A stretch of DNA of 64,000 bases from Anaerobacillus arseniciselenatis. Lineage in GTDB: Bacteria > Bacillota > Bacilli > Bacillales > Anaerobacillaceae. Shown here in pieces: positions 1 through 9,267 of this stretch. Position 1 is the stretch's first letter. The number at the start of each line of letters is the position of its first letter. Where the stretch lies: the NCBI RefSeq assembly GCF_001865995.1, contig NZ_MLQQ01000001.1, forward strand, positions 744,001-808,000. The letters are read 5' to 3'. Made by a program: the position numbers and the translations under genes. The notes under the pieces were generated by a model. The model did not search any database, was not told the DNA's origin, and saw only the letters and a list, made by a program, of their open reading frames with translations.

Positions 1-1
1 A

Positions 2-52
2 GCATCTCTTACTACTATGTATAAAAAGGATGTTTTACCTTCCGTCGGTTGA
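2..52 (+). CDS. possible 3' end of an upstream gene (partial)
   Basis: An open frame enters from the left edge and ends at TGA at 50-52; the visible residues end in KKDVLPSVG. A strong hairpin follows at 66-124, as expected after a real gene end. Only 16 codons are visible, so neither the product nor its reality can be established. Confidence 0.3.
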   Translation, partial: ASLTTMYKKDVLPSVG

Positions 53-65
53 TTTTAATCTAAAT

Positions 66-124
66 AATAATAGGGTGTCTATATTTAGCGCTGTGAGGTA
101 CTAAATATTGGACACCCTATTATT
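66..124. terminator. GTGTC/GACAC hairpin, likely bidirectional terminator
   Basis: Perfect 14-bp stem (66-79 with 111-124; core AGGGTGTC/GACACCCT), with an inner weaker stem TATTTAG/CTAAATA. It is A-rich on the left and ends in ATTATT on the right. It belongs to the same style as the hairpins at 10190-10240 and 33539-33604, all placed at gene ends. Confidence 0.5.
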
Positions 125-130
125 AATTGA

Positions 131-246
131 GTGAATTTCATAATCACTAAAAATGAGCCACATCACGCAATATATAGTCTGCGAGTGGTTTTGACGCAAC
201 TATATATTGATCTTAGTGGCGGAAATAATGAATTATGAAATTCATT
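131..246. repeat. MITE-like palindromic repeat, copy 1
   Basis: Terminal inverted repeats GTGAATTTCATAA (131) and TTATGAAATTCATT (233-246). The interior carries the family core GAGCCACATCACGCAA ... ATATATTGATCTTAGTGGC. An internal partial duplication around the CGCAA-TATATA core makes this copy longer than the typical 85 bp. The family has six copies in the window (also near 10283, 38455, 41641, 49640, 57346) and no coding capacity. Confidence 0.75.
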
Positions 247-270
247 AAATTATAAACTTGCACTGCTATC

Positions 271-474
271 TTAAAATGGCATAAAACGTGCGTAAAAACG
301 ATCGCGAAGATATGGGATTTGTAAAACACCTGATATCGCTAAACGGCGAATCCAGCTTGTTTGTAATACTGTATTCACGATCCTATAACGATACTGATAA
401 ATAAAAAAGACAGATACTAGCGAAATTAACATTGTCATTAACAAATTGTCGTTATTGTTGTTATTATTAAACAT
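271..474 (-). CDS. small hypothetical membrane protein (67 aa)
   Basis: I do not recognise a family with certainty. The protein starts with a run of six Asn residues and has one hydrophobic segment (about residues 10-26). A basic tail rich in Arg and aromatic residues follows, so it is probably a single-span membrane protein. A good ribosome site (GAGGTG, 8 nt before ATG) supports expression. It stands alone between a MITE-like element downstream and a variable-stem hairpin upstream. Confidence 0.6.
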   Translation of the reverse strand: MFNNNNNNDNLLMTMLISLVSVFFIYQYRYRIVNTVLQTSWIRRLAISGVLQIPYLRDRFYARFMPF

Positions 475-571
475 TTACGTCACCTCAGTTATACTTTTTG
501 ATTAATGGGCTAATTTTATTCTTAACTTTTATACAAAACCAGCATGACGATAACCGTCATCATCTAAGATG

Positions 572-651
572 AAAAGGTGGACACTTTCCCTCACTTCGCT
601 GTGACCTTCTAACGAATCTCAGAGGCTCGTTCACGAAAGTGTCCACCTTTT
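572..651. repeat. variable-stem hairpin repeat, copy a (short form)
   Basis: The outer stem is 17 bp and perfect (572-588 with 635-651; GGTGGACACTTTC / GAAAGTGTCCACC). It is followed by eight T. The interior CTTCGCTGT ... CTTCTAACGAATCTCAGAGGCTCG is shared with the other copies, whose outer stems differ. It is flanked on both sides by a conserved spacer of type ATACAAAACC...CATGACGAT...CGTCA (534-565 and 655-690), as in a small tandem array. This accounts for the 300 bp between the small protein and ldh. Confidence 0.8.
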
Positions 652-773
652 TTTTATACAAAACCGTCATGACAATATATCGTCACCACCTAAGAAGCAA
701 AAGAGCCTATCCAACTATTTAACCACAAAAAAGAGCCTAATCAAAAAGTTTGATTTAGACTCTAAACTATATT

Positions 774-1736
<963 letters not shown>

Positions 1737-1846
1737 TCAAAAATAAAATTTGCACAATAAGCTTTGCGTCCATTGTTGATTTCACATGAAAAAATAAATA
1801 AAAAAACAATTGTAAGCGTGCGACTATATGGCAACTTTATTAATTT

Positions 1847-2863
1847 TTAAACCCCGATATACCTAGCATAAATAGTTTTTGCCCTCGTAATATCTTCTGT
1901 ACCTTGAACTAATGTTCTTCCATCAGGAAACAAGACAAGCTTTTCACCTTCTTCTAATTCAGCCCGAACTAAAAAAGGGGTCTTAGAAACTTTCGCTACG
2001 CTTGACAACTTTTCTGCCCATTCATCTAAATTTAACTTATGTCCCATATTAATTTGTACTGTTTCTCTTCCGCAAAGTGACGTTACAGTTTGTTCTTTCT
2101 CTGCTTGTAATGCGGGGTATTGCTCTAAACTACAAGTTGGACAAGTATCCTTTTTCTTAGAAAACTTCATCTCATACATATGATGCTTCCACACATCAAA
2201 TGTTATTAAACTTTTTCGTTGAACATCGTAATTTCCAGTTAAATATTTTAAAGCTTCAATCGCTTGGAAAGAGGCAACGATATCAACAACAGGAGAAAGC
2301 ACACCGATCGTATCACATGTTTGCCCAGATGAATCTCCTCCACCAATAAAGCAGCGTAAACAAGGAGTAACTTCTGGAATAAAAATAGCTGACATGCCCC
2401 TAGAACTAACTGCCCCTCCATAAACAAATGGAATTTTCGCCTTGTAACATGCGTCATTAATTAAAAAACGGGTTTGAAAATTATCGGTGCCATCTAAGAC
2501 AAGATCAACCCCATCCATTAATTCATCTATATTTTGTAATGTTACATCAGCAACTATTCCTTCAACTACTACATCAGAATTAATCTTTTTTAAGCGCTTT
2601 TCGGCTGCGACAGCCTTTGGTAAAGCATCTAGTACATCATCTTCATCAAAAAGCAATTGCCGCTGTAAATTACTTTTTTCTACATAATCACGGTCGACAA
2701 AGCGAACATGACCAACGCCGGCCCGAACAAGGTGGTTTGCTAGTACTGTTCCTAGTGCCCCCATGCCGACTATTAATATTTTTTTTATTAATAATTGTCG
2801 CTGACCTTCTTCTCCAATCGGCTGAAATAATATTTGTCTAGAATAACGATCAATATTTTCCAT
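1847..2863 (-). CDS. moeB: MoeB/ThiF-family sulfur-carrier adenylyltransferase
   Basis: E1-like enzyme that adenylates the C-terminal Gly-Gly of a small sulfur carrier (MoaD or ThiS) for molybdopterin or thiazole synthesis. Visible motifs are YSRQILF at the N-terminus, the ATP-binding GMGALGT (about residues 33-39), NLQRQLLF, DGTDNF, and two CxxC zinc pairs (CLRC and CPTC). The region after about residue 255 is a short extra domain ending in an LVLFPDGRTLVQGT-type strand pair. ATG start with GGAGG 7 nt upstream. No other moa/thi gene is nearby, so the choice between MoeB and ThiF cannot be made from context; overall similarity favours MoeB. Confidence 0.85.
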   Translation of the reverse strand: MENIDRYSRQILFQPIGEEGQRQLLIKKILIVGMGALGTVLANHLVRAGVGHVRFVDRDYVEKSNLQRQLLFDEDDVLDALPKAVAAEKRLKKINSDVVVEGIVADVTLQNIDELMDGVDLVLDGTDNFQTRFLINDACYKAKIPFVYGGAVSSRGMSAIFIPEVTPCLRCFIGGGDSSGQTCDTIGVLSPVVDIVASFQAIEALKYLTGNYDVQRKSLITFDVWKHHMYEMKFSKKKDTCPTCSLEQYPALQAEKEQTVTSLCGRETVQINMGHKLNLDEWAEKLSSVAKVSKTPFLVRAELEEGEKLVLFPDGRTLVQGTEDITRAKTIYARYIGV

Positions 2864-2884
2864 CTATGATCCTCCAAACGTATT

Positions 2885-3433
2885 TTATGTATTAATAATT
2901 ACTCTATTGATAGGAACATCAAATTCTTCTTTAGGGATCTCATCCAGCAATTGAAAGTTGAATGCTAGTGAAACCGTATTATTGACATATTCCTTTAAAT
3001 AACGATCGTAATATCCACCGCCAAAGCCAATCCTGTAACCACGTTGGTCAAAAATAAGCCCTGGAACGACAAGCAAATCGATCTCGTTTTTTTCTACTAA
3101 AGGTGTGATTGTAACCATTGGTTCTTTTAGCGAGAAAAAACTATCTTCAACTTCATCAAACGATGTAATCTCATAAAACTTTAATTTTTTTTCACTCGGA
3201 TAACATTTTGGTACAACAATTCGCTTATTTTGTTTCCAACCAGCTTCAATAATCGGCTTTGTATTTACTTCCCGATTTGTAGATATCGTAATCCCTATTG
3301 TATTTGCTTCTTCCCATTCCTTACTTTCTAATAGTTTCATTTGCAATTGTTGAGAATATATTTGATAATCCTCGTTATTCATTTGCATTAATTTTCTTTT
3401 CATTTCGTCTCGAAGTTGTTTCTTAGGCTTCAT
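2885..3433 (-). CDS. yqgN: 5-formyltetrahydrofolate cyclo-ligase
   Basis: ATP-dependent conversion of 5-formyl-THF to 5,10-methenyl-THF in folate salvage. The family signature is clear near the C-terminus (GFGGGYYDRYL), as is the N-terminal basic helix (KKQLRDEMKRK). The start was moved from an upstream ATG at 3451 to the ATG at 3433, because GTGGGTGAT sits 6-7 nt before the latter. It lies 21 bp downstream of moeB's start in a compact minus-strand run after rpmG. Confidence 0.93.
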   Translation of the reverse strand: MKPKKQLRDEMKRKLMQMNNEDYQIYSQQLQMKLLESKEWEEANTIGITISTNREVNTKPIIEAGWKQNKRIVVPKCYPSEKKLKFYEITSFDEVEDSFFSLKEPMVTITPLVEKNEIDLLVVPGLIFDQRGYRIGFGGGYYDRYLKEYVNNTVSLAFNFQLLDEIPKEEFDVPINRVIINT

Positions 3434-3481
3434 TATTATCACCCACTTCATAATGTAAAAAAAAGTAAGCAGAAAGTCTGC

Positions 3482-3631
3482 TTACTTAGTTTCGCGGTGC
3501 AAAGTCATCTTTTTTAATCTTGGGCTATATTTTTTTAACTCAAGACGGTCTGGGTTATTACGTTTATTTTTAGTAGTGATGTAATTACGATCACCAGTTT
3601 CTGTACAAGCTAATGTAATATTTACGCGCAT
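3482..3631 (-). CDS. rpmG: ribosomal protein L33, Cys-poor (zinc-independent) form
   Basis: A 49-aa protein of the large ribosomal subunit. It begins [13 protein letters not shown] and ends TLHRETK, typical of L33. The zinc-binding form has two CxxC pairs; here only one Cys (CTETG) remains and the second pair is replaced (KKYSPR), so this is the C-minus form. GGAGGG lies 8 nt before ATG. It has its own sigma-A promoter (3675-3703). In B. subtilis such paralogues can replace the zinc form under zinc shortage; whether a C-plus paralogue exists elsewhere in this genome cannot be seen. Confidence 0.92.
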   Translation of the reverse strand: MRVNITLACTETGDRNYITTKNKRNNPDRLELKKYSPRLKKMTLHRETK

Positions 3632-3674
3632 TCATTATCCCTCCAAACATGCTTTACTTCAATCATACTTTTAA

Positions 3675-3703
3675 ATAATAGCAAAATTATGAGAAACAAT
3701 CAA
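3675..3703 (-). promoter_or_regulatory. sigma-A promoter of rpmG
   Basis: On the minus strand: TTGATT (3698-3703), 17-nt spacer, TATTAT (3675-3680), about 45 nt before the rpmG start. No Zur-box-like dyad is seen around it. Confidence 0.6.
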
Positions 3704-3719
3704 GCATTTCTTTATTATT

Positions 3720-4370
3720 CTAGTTTGAACAACTTTGTACTGTTTTCTCGATATCATTACTATAAATCCAATTTTGTAAATTAAGTTGTAACAATAAATT
3801 ATCATTAATAATTTCATTTTCATTACGACCGGTACATAACCAAAAATATGCGTTCACTTCATCAGTGGCTTCGATTGTTCCTTCTAAACTAAAAACAGGA
3901 ATCGACGTCCCGTAAGAAAATGGGTGTATTTTCAATTGTCCGTCATTTAAAGAATCATTAACATTGTAATCCGTACAATACTGAATAATTCCACGTTTAT
4001 TTAAAAGACCATTTAGTAATAAATATTGACCTTTGTAAGAACGAACAATCGCTTCGGCAGATGGAGCAAAAAATGTCACAGCATCATTCATTTCATACGT
4101 AATCTGTTGAGAAATAAATAACTTAATAGTCCTTTTTTTCTTCGATAAATTAACTAAAGTGATATTTTGAAGGATCGTACGAACATCAACATTACTTTCA
4201 AATATAATCGATAGTTTATCAGTATTATTTTTAAATATTTGTCTATGTTTTTCTTCGTTTTTATCGATGCATATCCAATTTTCTGAATCTACCCAAGAGA
4301 AATGACCGTCTATCCAAACACCGTATTTAACTGTATTGATTGCTTGATTTAAACAACATTTTTGCTTCAT
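3720..4370 (-). CDS. stand-alone GH15-type N-terminal beta-sandwich domain protein
   Basis: 216 aa. The order of motifs (YGVWIDGHFSWVDSENW, then the NLSKKKRTIKLFISQ strand, SYKGQYLLLNG, GIIQYCTDY, and a strand near VNAYFWLCTG) matches the N-terminal super-sandwich domain of bacterial GH15 glucoamylase/glucodextranase-like proteins. The catalytic (alpha/alpha)6 barrel that should follow is absent: the frame stops after the sandwich, and no barrel remnant is found downstream. It is therefore a domain-only protein, not an obvious hydrolase. GGTGG lies 6 nt before ATG. It is the last gene of the polysaccharide operon, 27 bp after the nucleotidyltransferase. A carbohydrate-binding or scaffolding role is inference. 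Confidence 0.7.
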   Translation of the reverse strand: MKQKCCLNQAINTVKYGVWIDGHFSWVDSENWICIDKNEEKHRQIFKNNTDKLSIIFESNVDVRTILQNITLVNLSKKKRTIKLFISQQITYEMNDAVTFFAPSAEAIVRSYKGQYLLLNGLLNKRGIIQYCTDYNVNDSLNDGQLKIHPFSYGTSIPVFSLEGTIEATDEVNAYFWLCTGRNENEIINDNLLLQLNLQNWIYSNDIEKTVQSCSN

Positions 4371-4397
4371 CTTTTTCCACCTACCGTTTCATATACT

Positions 4398-5582
4398 TTA
4401 AAAATTATGAATTCTCTTTTCAGGATTGATCGGTTTTTGACTCGATTTGCTTTTCTCTACTATTAAAGATGTGCGAACAATCGCCGCCTCACTAATCTCT
4501 TTATTTGGCCATAATTTTACTTCTGGTTGAACCAATGCATTTGCCGATATCTTACAATATTCTCCTATTACTGAATCTTCACTAAGTGAAACTGAGCTCT
4601 CTAGTTGAACCCCTTTACAGATTGTTGTACCTTTCAACTCACTATAAGGTCCAATATATATATCATTCCACAAAATTGAATCTTCCAAAGTGCTATTTAT
4701 TGCTATCGTTGAATTATTGCCGATAATCGAGTGAGAGCTTATGAGTGTTCCTTTTCTTACGACTACTCCATTCCCAATTGAAAGAGGCCCTTGTAAAGTT
4801 ACTCCTTCTTCAATGACAGCATTCTCTCCCAGCCAAATGCCCTCTCTTACTTCCTTACCAGAAAGTTTGACATTTACCTTTTTACTTAATAAATCAAACT
4901 GCGCTTGACGATATGAATTTAGATTACCAACATCACACCAATACCCTTCGGCTTTATAACCATATATTTTGCCTTCCTTCTTTAGTAAATACGGGAATAG
5001 GTCTCTACTAAAATCTGTTGTGACCCCTTTTTGTATATACTTAAAAATATTAGGATCTAAAACGTAAATTCCAGTATTGACTGTATTACTAAAGAGCTCA
5101 TTAAACGATGGTTTTTCATGGAAACGAACGACCTCATTTTTTTCATTCGTCATAATAACCCCAAAATCACAGGGAGAGGTATAACGTTTCATAAATATGG
5201 TTACTAGTGCCCTTTTTTCATCGTGAAACATAATCCCTTTATTAAGGTCAAAATCTGTTAGTCCATCACCACTAATAACAATAAAGCGTTCATCTAAAAA
5301 ATGTTCGATATTTTTAATACTTCCAGCTGTTCCTAAAGGAGTCGATTCTTCAAAATAATATAGATGAACACCATACTTACTCCCATCTCCGAAATAATTT
5401 TTAATGACTTCTGACTTATATTGAAGTGTGACCGCAATTTCAGTAACCCCATTTTTTTTCAGTAATTCTATGCAGTACTCCATTACTGGTTTATGAACAA
5501 GTGGAACCATCGGTTTTGGAATTTTACATGTTAACGGTCTTAGACGTTTGCCCATGCCACCAGCCATAATGACACCTTTCAT
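4398..5582 (-). CDS. sugar-1-phosphate nucleotidyltransferase with left-handed beta-helix
   Basis: Cytoplasmic NDP-sugar pyrophosphorylase (NTP + sugar-1-P to NDP-sugar). The N-terminal catalytic domain carries MAGGMGKRLRPLT and PKPMVPL, the nucleotide-binding signature, plus ISGDGL and the EKPS loop. The C-terminal third (about 250-370) shows hexapeptide-type repeats (VIEEGV, SIGNGV, IIGNNS, VIGEYC) of a left-handed beta-helix. It resembles the first two domains of cyanobacterial-type GDP-mannose/glucose-1-P enzymes that carry a phosphomannomutase domain, which is missing here. The ATG at 5582 has GGAGG 10 nt upstream; a TTG at 5588 is also possible. It follows the GH57-GT4 gene with the ribosome site overlapping that gene's stop. 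Confidence 0.85.
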   Translation of the reverse strand: MKGVIMAGGMGKRLRPLTCKIPKPMVPLVHKPVMEYCIELLKKNGVTEIAVTLQYKSEVIKNYFGDGSKYGVHLYYFEESTPLGTAGSIKNIEHFLDERFIVISGDGLTDFDLNKGIMFHDEKRALVTIFMKRYTSPCDFGVIMTNEKNEVVRFHEKPSFNELFSNTVNTGIYVLDPNIFKYIQKGVTTDFSRDLFPYLLKKEGKIYGYKAEGYWCDVGNLNSYRQAQFDLLSKKVNVKLSGKEVREGIWLGENAVIEEGVTLQGPLSIGNGVVVRKGTLISSHSIIGNNSTIAINSTLEDSILWNDIYIGPYSELKGTTICKGVQLESSVSLSEDSVIGEYCKISANALVQPEVKLWPNKEISEAAIVRTSLIVEKSKSSQKPINPEKRIHNF

Positions 5583-5588
5583 CAGCAA

Positions 5589-8381
5589 TTAACCTCCAAT
5601 ACACTCTTTTTTACTTAAACATGTATCATCATAAACAGCTACCGTCTCTTTTGTTAATGAATCCCAGCTATATTTAGTCGTTGCTAACAATTTTCCATTT
5701 TTAGCAATTCTTTTTGAGAGATCTTCGTCTTCTATACAAGTAATGATTTGGGTAGCTAAGCTTTGCACATCGTTAGGATAAATTTTCAACCCCGTTACTT
5801 GATGGGTAACAATTTCTCCTAACCCCCCAGTGTCAGAAACGACCGTTGGCTTACTAGCAATCATCCCTTCTAGAGCAACAATACCAAACGGTTCATATAA
5901 GCTTGGGAATAAGCATATGTCACAGCCATTTAAGATTTGATTTCTTAATTCATCAGAAATAAAGCCGATAAAATGAACTGAATGCTCTAATTTTCTTTTT
6001 TTAATTTGGAGTTGATAACTTTCTAACATAGGACCTTTTCCAGCAATGATAAATTTAACATTAGGATACTTTGCTAATATTAAAGGTGTAGCGTCTATAA
6101 TTGTTTGGAAACCTTTTTCTTTAACAATTCTTCCAACTGAAAATACATATATATCCGTTTCTTTACCATATTTTTGTTTCCAGTTTACACCTTCCCCAGA
6201 AACCATCTCGATGTCGACCCCGTTAGGTATCATTTCAATTTTTTCCTCAGGAAGCTGAAACACTTTTTTTATTTCTGTTTTCATGTAATCACTACAAACA
6301 ATGACTTTATTTGCCACGTAACATAATTCCCATTCCTTATGACTAATATCTCGCTGCAGTTGTGTGTAAATACCTCCATTTCTACCATGCTCTGTCGCAT
6401 GAATCGTTGCAACCAATGGAATATTCAGTTCCTTTTTTATTGACTTAGCTGCGACACAGACGAGCCAATCATGAGCATGGATGATGTCAAAATTAATTAC
6501 ATCTGCCAACTTTACAACATAATCACTAAAAGCTACATTTAAACTGCCTACCCAATGGTAAAATTCATCAGCATACGGTTGTAGACTCTGGACGCGATGA
6601 ACATGGACTCCTTCTAGTACTTCGTAATTTCTACTTTCTTTTGCTGCTGTAGTAATCACATGTACTTCGTGTCCTTGATTGACAAGTGTCCTCGATAAGT
6701 CGTAGACATGTCGTGAAAGCCCGCCAACGATTAATGGTGGGTATTCCCAAGCCAACATTAAAATTGTTTTTTTATTTTCTTTTAATTGGGGATGCCTTTG
6801 AAATTTCGAACAAATTAGATCGTTTTTCGATATAAAAACTTCTAGTTGGATTTCTTCTAGAAACGGATATTCATTCTCAAATTCTGTTAACATTTCATCG
6901 CTTAATTGTTCTTTCAAAAGTAGTAACTTCAACTTCTCAAAGCGTGATAAATGTTCTTTAATACGATTTACTGCATATTTTGATGTAGTTTCTGCATCAA
7001 TCATAAACGACCAGTCACTACTAGAAGCCAACATCCATTCCCGAGCCATTTGCTTTAAACACCGATTTACTTCAATACTCTTATCTTTGTATTTAGTGAC
7101 ACAATGAATTATTTCCGTTTCTGTTTGGTGAAGGTCACGGTACAGCCAACTATTTTTCTCATTTAACCAAACTTCCCCGTAGCCGTTCCTCCCCCAAGTA
7201 TTAAATGAAACATTGACCGTTTTTAGGTCTTTATAATGATGTTCTATAAATTGTTCTGGTGTAACAAAACTAAACTTTTCACTTCCAGTTTCTATTACTT
7301 GCGTTAACCATTCTGGTCCTTCAAACCACCAGTGGCCAAATAACTCAGCATCGAAAGAAGTAACCACCATATAAGGTGGGAAACATTGATCTTTATGTTT
7401 TTCGAGCTCACTTTTAATCATCGCAATAAAATGTTCACTATGTTGCTTTACTTTTTTTAAAGCGTTTTTTCGGTTATAAAAATGCTTTTCCTCTGTTTTC
7501 CCTGTTACACGGTTGTATTTTAAACCTGTGTCTATGCGAAATCCTTTAGAATGCATAAACGGCTTTACATATTCCCACTCTCTTTCATAGGCAATGTCTC
7601 GATAAAATTCTCGATACTCTACATCTCCAGGGTAGCCATCTATCGAACTCCAAACTTTATTCGTCAGCTCACTATTACGTGGAAATAATATTAATCCATG
7701 TGGAGAATAGATAGGATTACGAGATCGCTCACCTAGTGAAGGGTCTGCTAATCTTAATGCATGTTCATCAACAAACGTATAGCGAACCCCTTCTTCAAAT
7801 AAAATTCGGTCTATTCCAGGAGAAAATGCGCACTCAGGTAACCAAAACCCCCTTGGTTTATAACCAAAATGCTTCTTAAATATTTGAATTCCATGAATAG
7901 CTTGTGCTCTTACTGCTTCCTTTGTCAGTAAGTACGGAAAAAAAGCGTGAGTTGCAGAGCTACAAATGCATTCAATCTTCCCTACTTCATTGAAGTGACG
8001 AAATCCTTTTAAAAGATTTTGATCCCATAATAAAAAGGTATGCTTTAGTTGTTTAAATCGTTTCGTATAAAAGTCTACTAATAACTTTTCTTCGTTAGCT
8101 TTAACGTGGTTGTTTTCTTTTTTAAGTAAGGACTCAACTTTTTCTAGGTAGAGCAAATACCTCCTTTGCATTAATGGATCAGCTAACATTTCTAACAATG
8201 GTGCCGAAAATGAGATAGTAAACATTTTTTCTTTTCTTTGTTTCTCTAAATTCCATAATAAAGGTATATAAGTTTCTGATATTGCTTCAAAAAGCCAACG
8301 CTCTTCTATTCTTTCAGCGTCTTTGTGTCTAACATAAGGCAAATGGGCATGTAATATTAATGAAAAATAACCGCTATTCAT
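5589..8381 (-). CDS. GH57 alpha-glucan branching enzyme fused to GT4 glycosyltransferase
   Basis: 930 aa with two enzymes in one chain. Residues 1 to about 520 are a GH57/DUF1957 branching-enzyme module: HAHLPYVRH at 11-19, the nucleophile Glu183 in FWLPECAF, and the acid Asp344 in SFDAELFGHWW. From about 540 a GT4/starch-synthase-like transferase begins (LAWEYPPLIVGGLSRHVYDL, then HAHDWL, then SVGRIVKEKG). It ends with the E-x7-E donor motif EPFGIVALE and KYSWDSL. In most genomes these are separate genes. There is no signal peptide, so it is cytoplasmic. ATG with GGGGG 9 nt upstream. It probably extends and branches an alpha-glucan using the neighbouring nucleotidyltransferase's product (inference). 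No frameshift separates the halves. Confidence 0.88.
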   Translation of the reverse strand: MNSGYFSLILHAHLPYVRHKDAERIEERWLFEAISETYIPLLWNLEKQRKEKMFTISFSAPLLEMLADPLMQRRYLLYLEKVESLLKKENNHVKANEEKLLVDFYTKRFKQLKHTFLLWDQNLLKGFRHFNEVGKIECICSSATHAFFPYLLTKEAVRAQAIHGIQIFKKHFGYKPRGFWLPECAFSPGIDRILFEEGVRYTFVDEHALRLADPSLGERSRNPIYSPHGLILFPRNSELTNKVWSSIDGYPGDVEYREFYRDIAYEREWEYVKPFMHSKGFRIDTGLKYNRVTGKTEEKHFYNRKNALKKVKQHSEHFIAMIKSELEKHKDQCFPPYMVVTSFDAELFGHWWFEGPEWLTQVIETGSEKFSFVTPEQFIEHHYKDLKTVNVSFNTWGRNGYGEVWLNEKNSWLYRDLHQTETEIIHCVTKYKDKSIEVNRCLKQMAREWMLASSSDWSFMIDAETTSKYAVNRIKEHLSRFEKLKLLLLKEQLSDEMLTEFENEYPFLEEIQLEVFISKNDLICSKFQRHPQLKENKKTILMLAWEYPPLIVGGLSRHVYDLSRTLVNQGHEVHVITTAAKESRNYEVLEGVHVHRVQSLQPYADEFYHWVGSLNVAFSDYVVKLADVINFDIIHAHDWLVCVAAKSIKKELNIPLVATIHATEHGRNGGIYTQLQRDISHKEWELCYVANKVIVCSDYMKTEIKKVFQLPEEKIEMIPNGVDIEMVSGEGVNWKQKYGKETDIYVFSVGRIVKEKGFQTIIDATPLILAKYPNVKFIIAGKGPMLESYQLQIKKRKLEHSVHFIGFISDELRNQILNGCDICLFPSLYEPFGIVALEGMIASKPTVVSDTGGLGEIVTHQVTGLKIYPNDVQSLATQIITCIEDEDLSKRIAKNGKLLATTKYSWDSLTKETVAVYDDTCLSKKECIGG

Positions 8382-8402
8382 GTAAATATGCCCCCTTCTA
8401 TT

Positions 8403-8894
8403 TTATTTTTCATAATAAGTGTAACTGCTATAACCTTCCAGCCATTGTGGTGCTTTTTGTTGTCCTTCAATCCATTTTGAATAAGAGTGGTTCTCAGACG
8501 CTACTTCTGCTTGCAATGACTTTGGAGTTGCAGCTGAATTAGATCTAACAATTGAAAAAAAAACTCCACTCTTCGTTTCAACACCAACATCTACACAGTA
8601 TGTTCGATGAGGAGTTACTTCCTTCAAGAAATATTCAAGACAATGTTCAAATAAGGGATAATCAACATAGCGATGAGCGTTATGTCCATTGAAATGTATC
8701 GCCGTAATGTCATATAGTCTTAAAACTTTCTGAAGGTTATTCCATTTTCCATTTAAATGCTGTTCTAATAAGATCTTTTTCCTATTAGAAATCTCCCAAT
8801 AGCAATAAAGTATATATGGTGATTGCGTCATTAACACGCATTTATCTACTTTTGTTTCTTTCAATGACTTCAACTTTTTTCGGCCTTTCTGCAC
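8403..8894 (-). CDS. DUF4912 protein, first gene of the polysaccharide operon
   Basis: 163 aa. After a basic N-terminus, residues about 18-36 read VLMTQSPYILYCYWEIS, the signature of DUF4912, and the aromatic pattern continues to the C-terminus (QWLEGYSSY). The biochemical function is unknown. Family members are often found beside GH57 enzymes, as here: it lies 21 bp upstream of the GH57-GT4 gene, probably co-transcribed. The start is uncertain. GTG at 8894 has no good ribosome site; TTG about 21 nt inside, after AGAAAGG, is an alternative. Confidence 0.7.
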   Translation of the reverse strand: MQKGRKKLKSLKETKVDKCVLMTQSPYILYCYWEISNRKKILLEQHLNGKWNNLQKVLRLYDITAIHFNGHNAHRYVDYPLFEHCLEYFLKEVTPHRTYCVDVGVETKSGVFFSIVRSNSAATPKSLQAEVASENHSYSKWIEGQQKAPQWLEGYSSYTYYEK

Positions 8895-9267
8895 ATTGTC
8901 GCCGTATTGACGATTAAGCTATAATAATATGCGGTGTAAATATTTTATATGAATCTTTTTTCAGTTTATAATAACATCTTACAATTGTTATAAAAAGCCA
9001 ACAAGAAGCCTATTTTGTTGAAAATTGTCTATCCTATACTACGTAACAACTAAACAGGCAAAATTTTTTAAAACTCGCTTAATTTTATCGTTATAAGAGA
9101 AAATAATACCTCAGATAGCGAAGAAACGACAAAAAGAACTTTTTTTATATATTTACTCCGACAACTTTTTCAGCCATCATCATGTAATTTGTTCCATATT
9201 TCAAAGTAAGGTTGTTATTTTATATAGTTATGATATAAAAGAATAGATTGTACGAGGAGGGAATGTA
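8895..9267. other. divergent intergenic region
   Basis: 373 bp, strongly AT-rich, between the polysaccharide operon (left) and a plus-strand gene (right). I see no gene. It holds the plus promoter at 9212-9239. A short dyad AACATCTTACAATTGTTATAA lies near 8971-8992; the minus promoter of the operon is probably in this area but not clear enough to call. None of the window's dispersed repeats occurs here. Confidence 0.5.
9212..9239 (+). promoter_or_regulatory. sigma-A-like promoter
   Basis: TTGTTA (9212-9217), 16-nt spacer, TATAAA (9234-9239), 28 nt before the ATG of the downstream gene, whose ribosome site is GAGGAGGG. Confidence 0.5.

Noticed and set aside
5589..8381. The GH57-GT4 fusion as an artefact of a sequencing error joining two genes
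   Set aside because: The linker (about residues 500-545) reads through without stop, has plausible codons, and no ribosome site or start codon is found at the beginning of the GT4 part; a fusion is the simpler reading.
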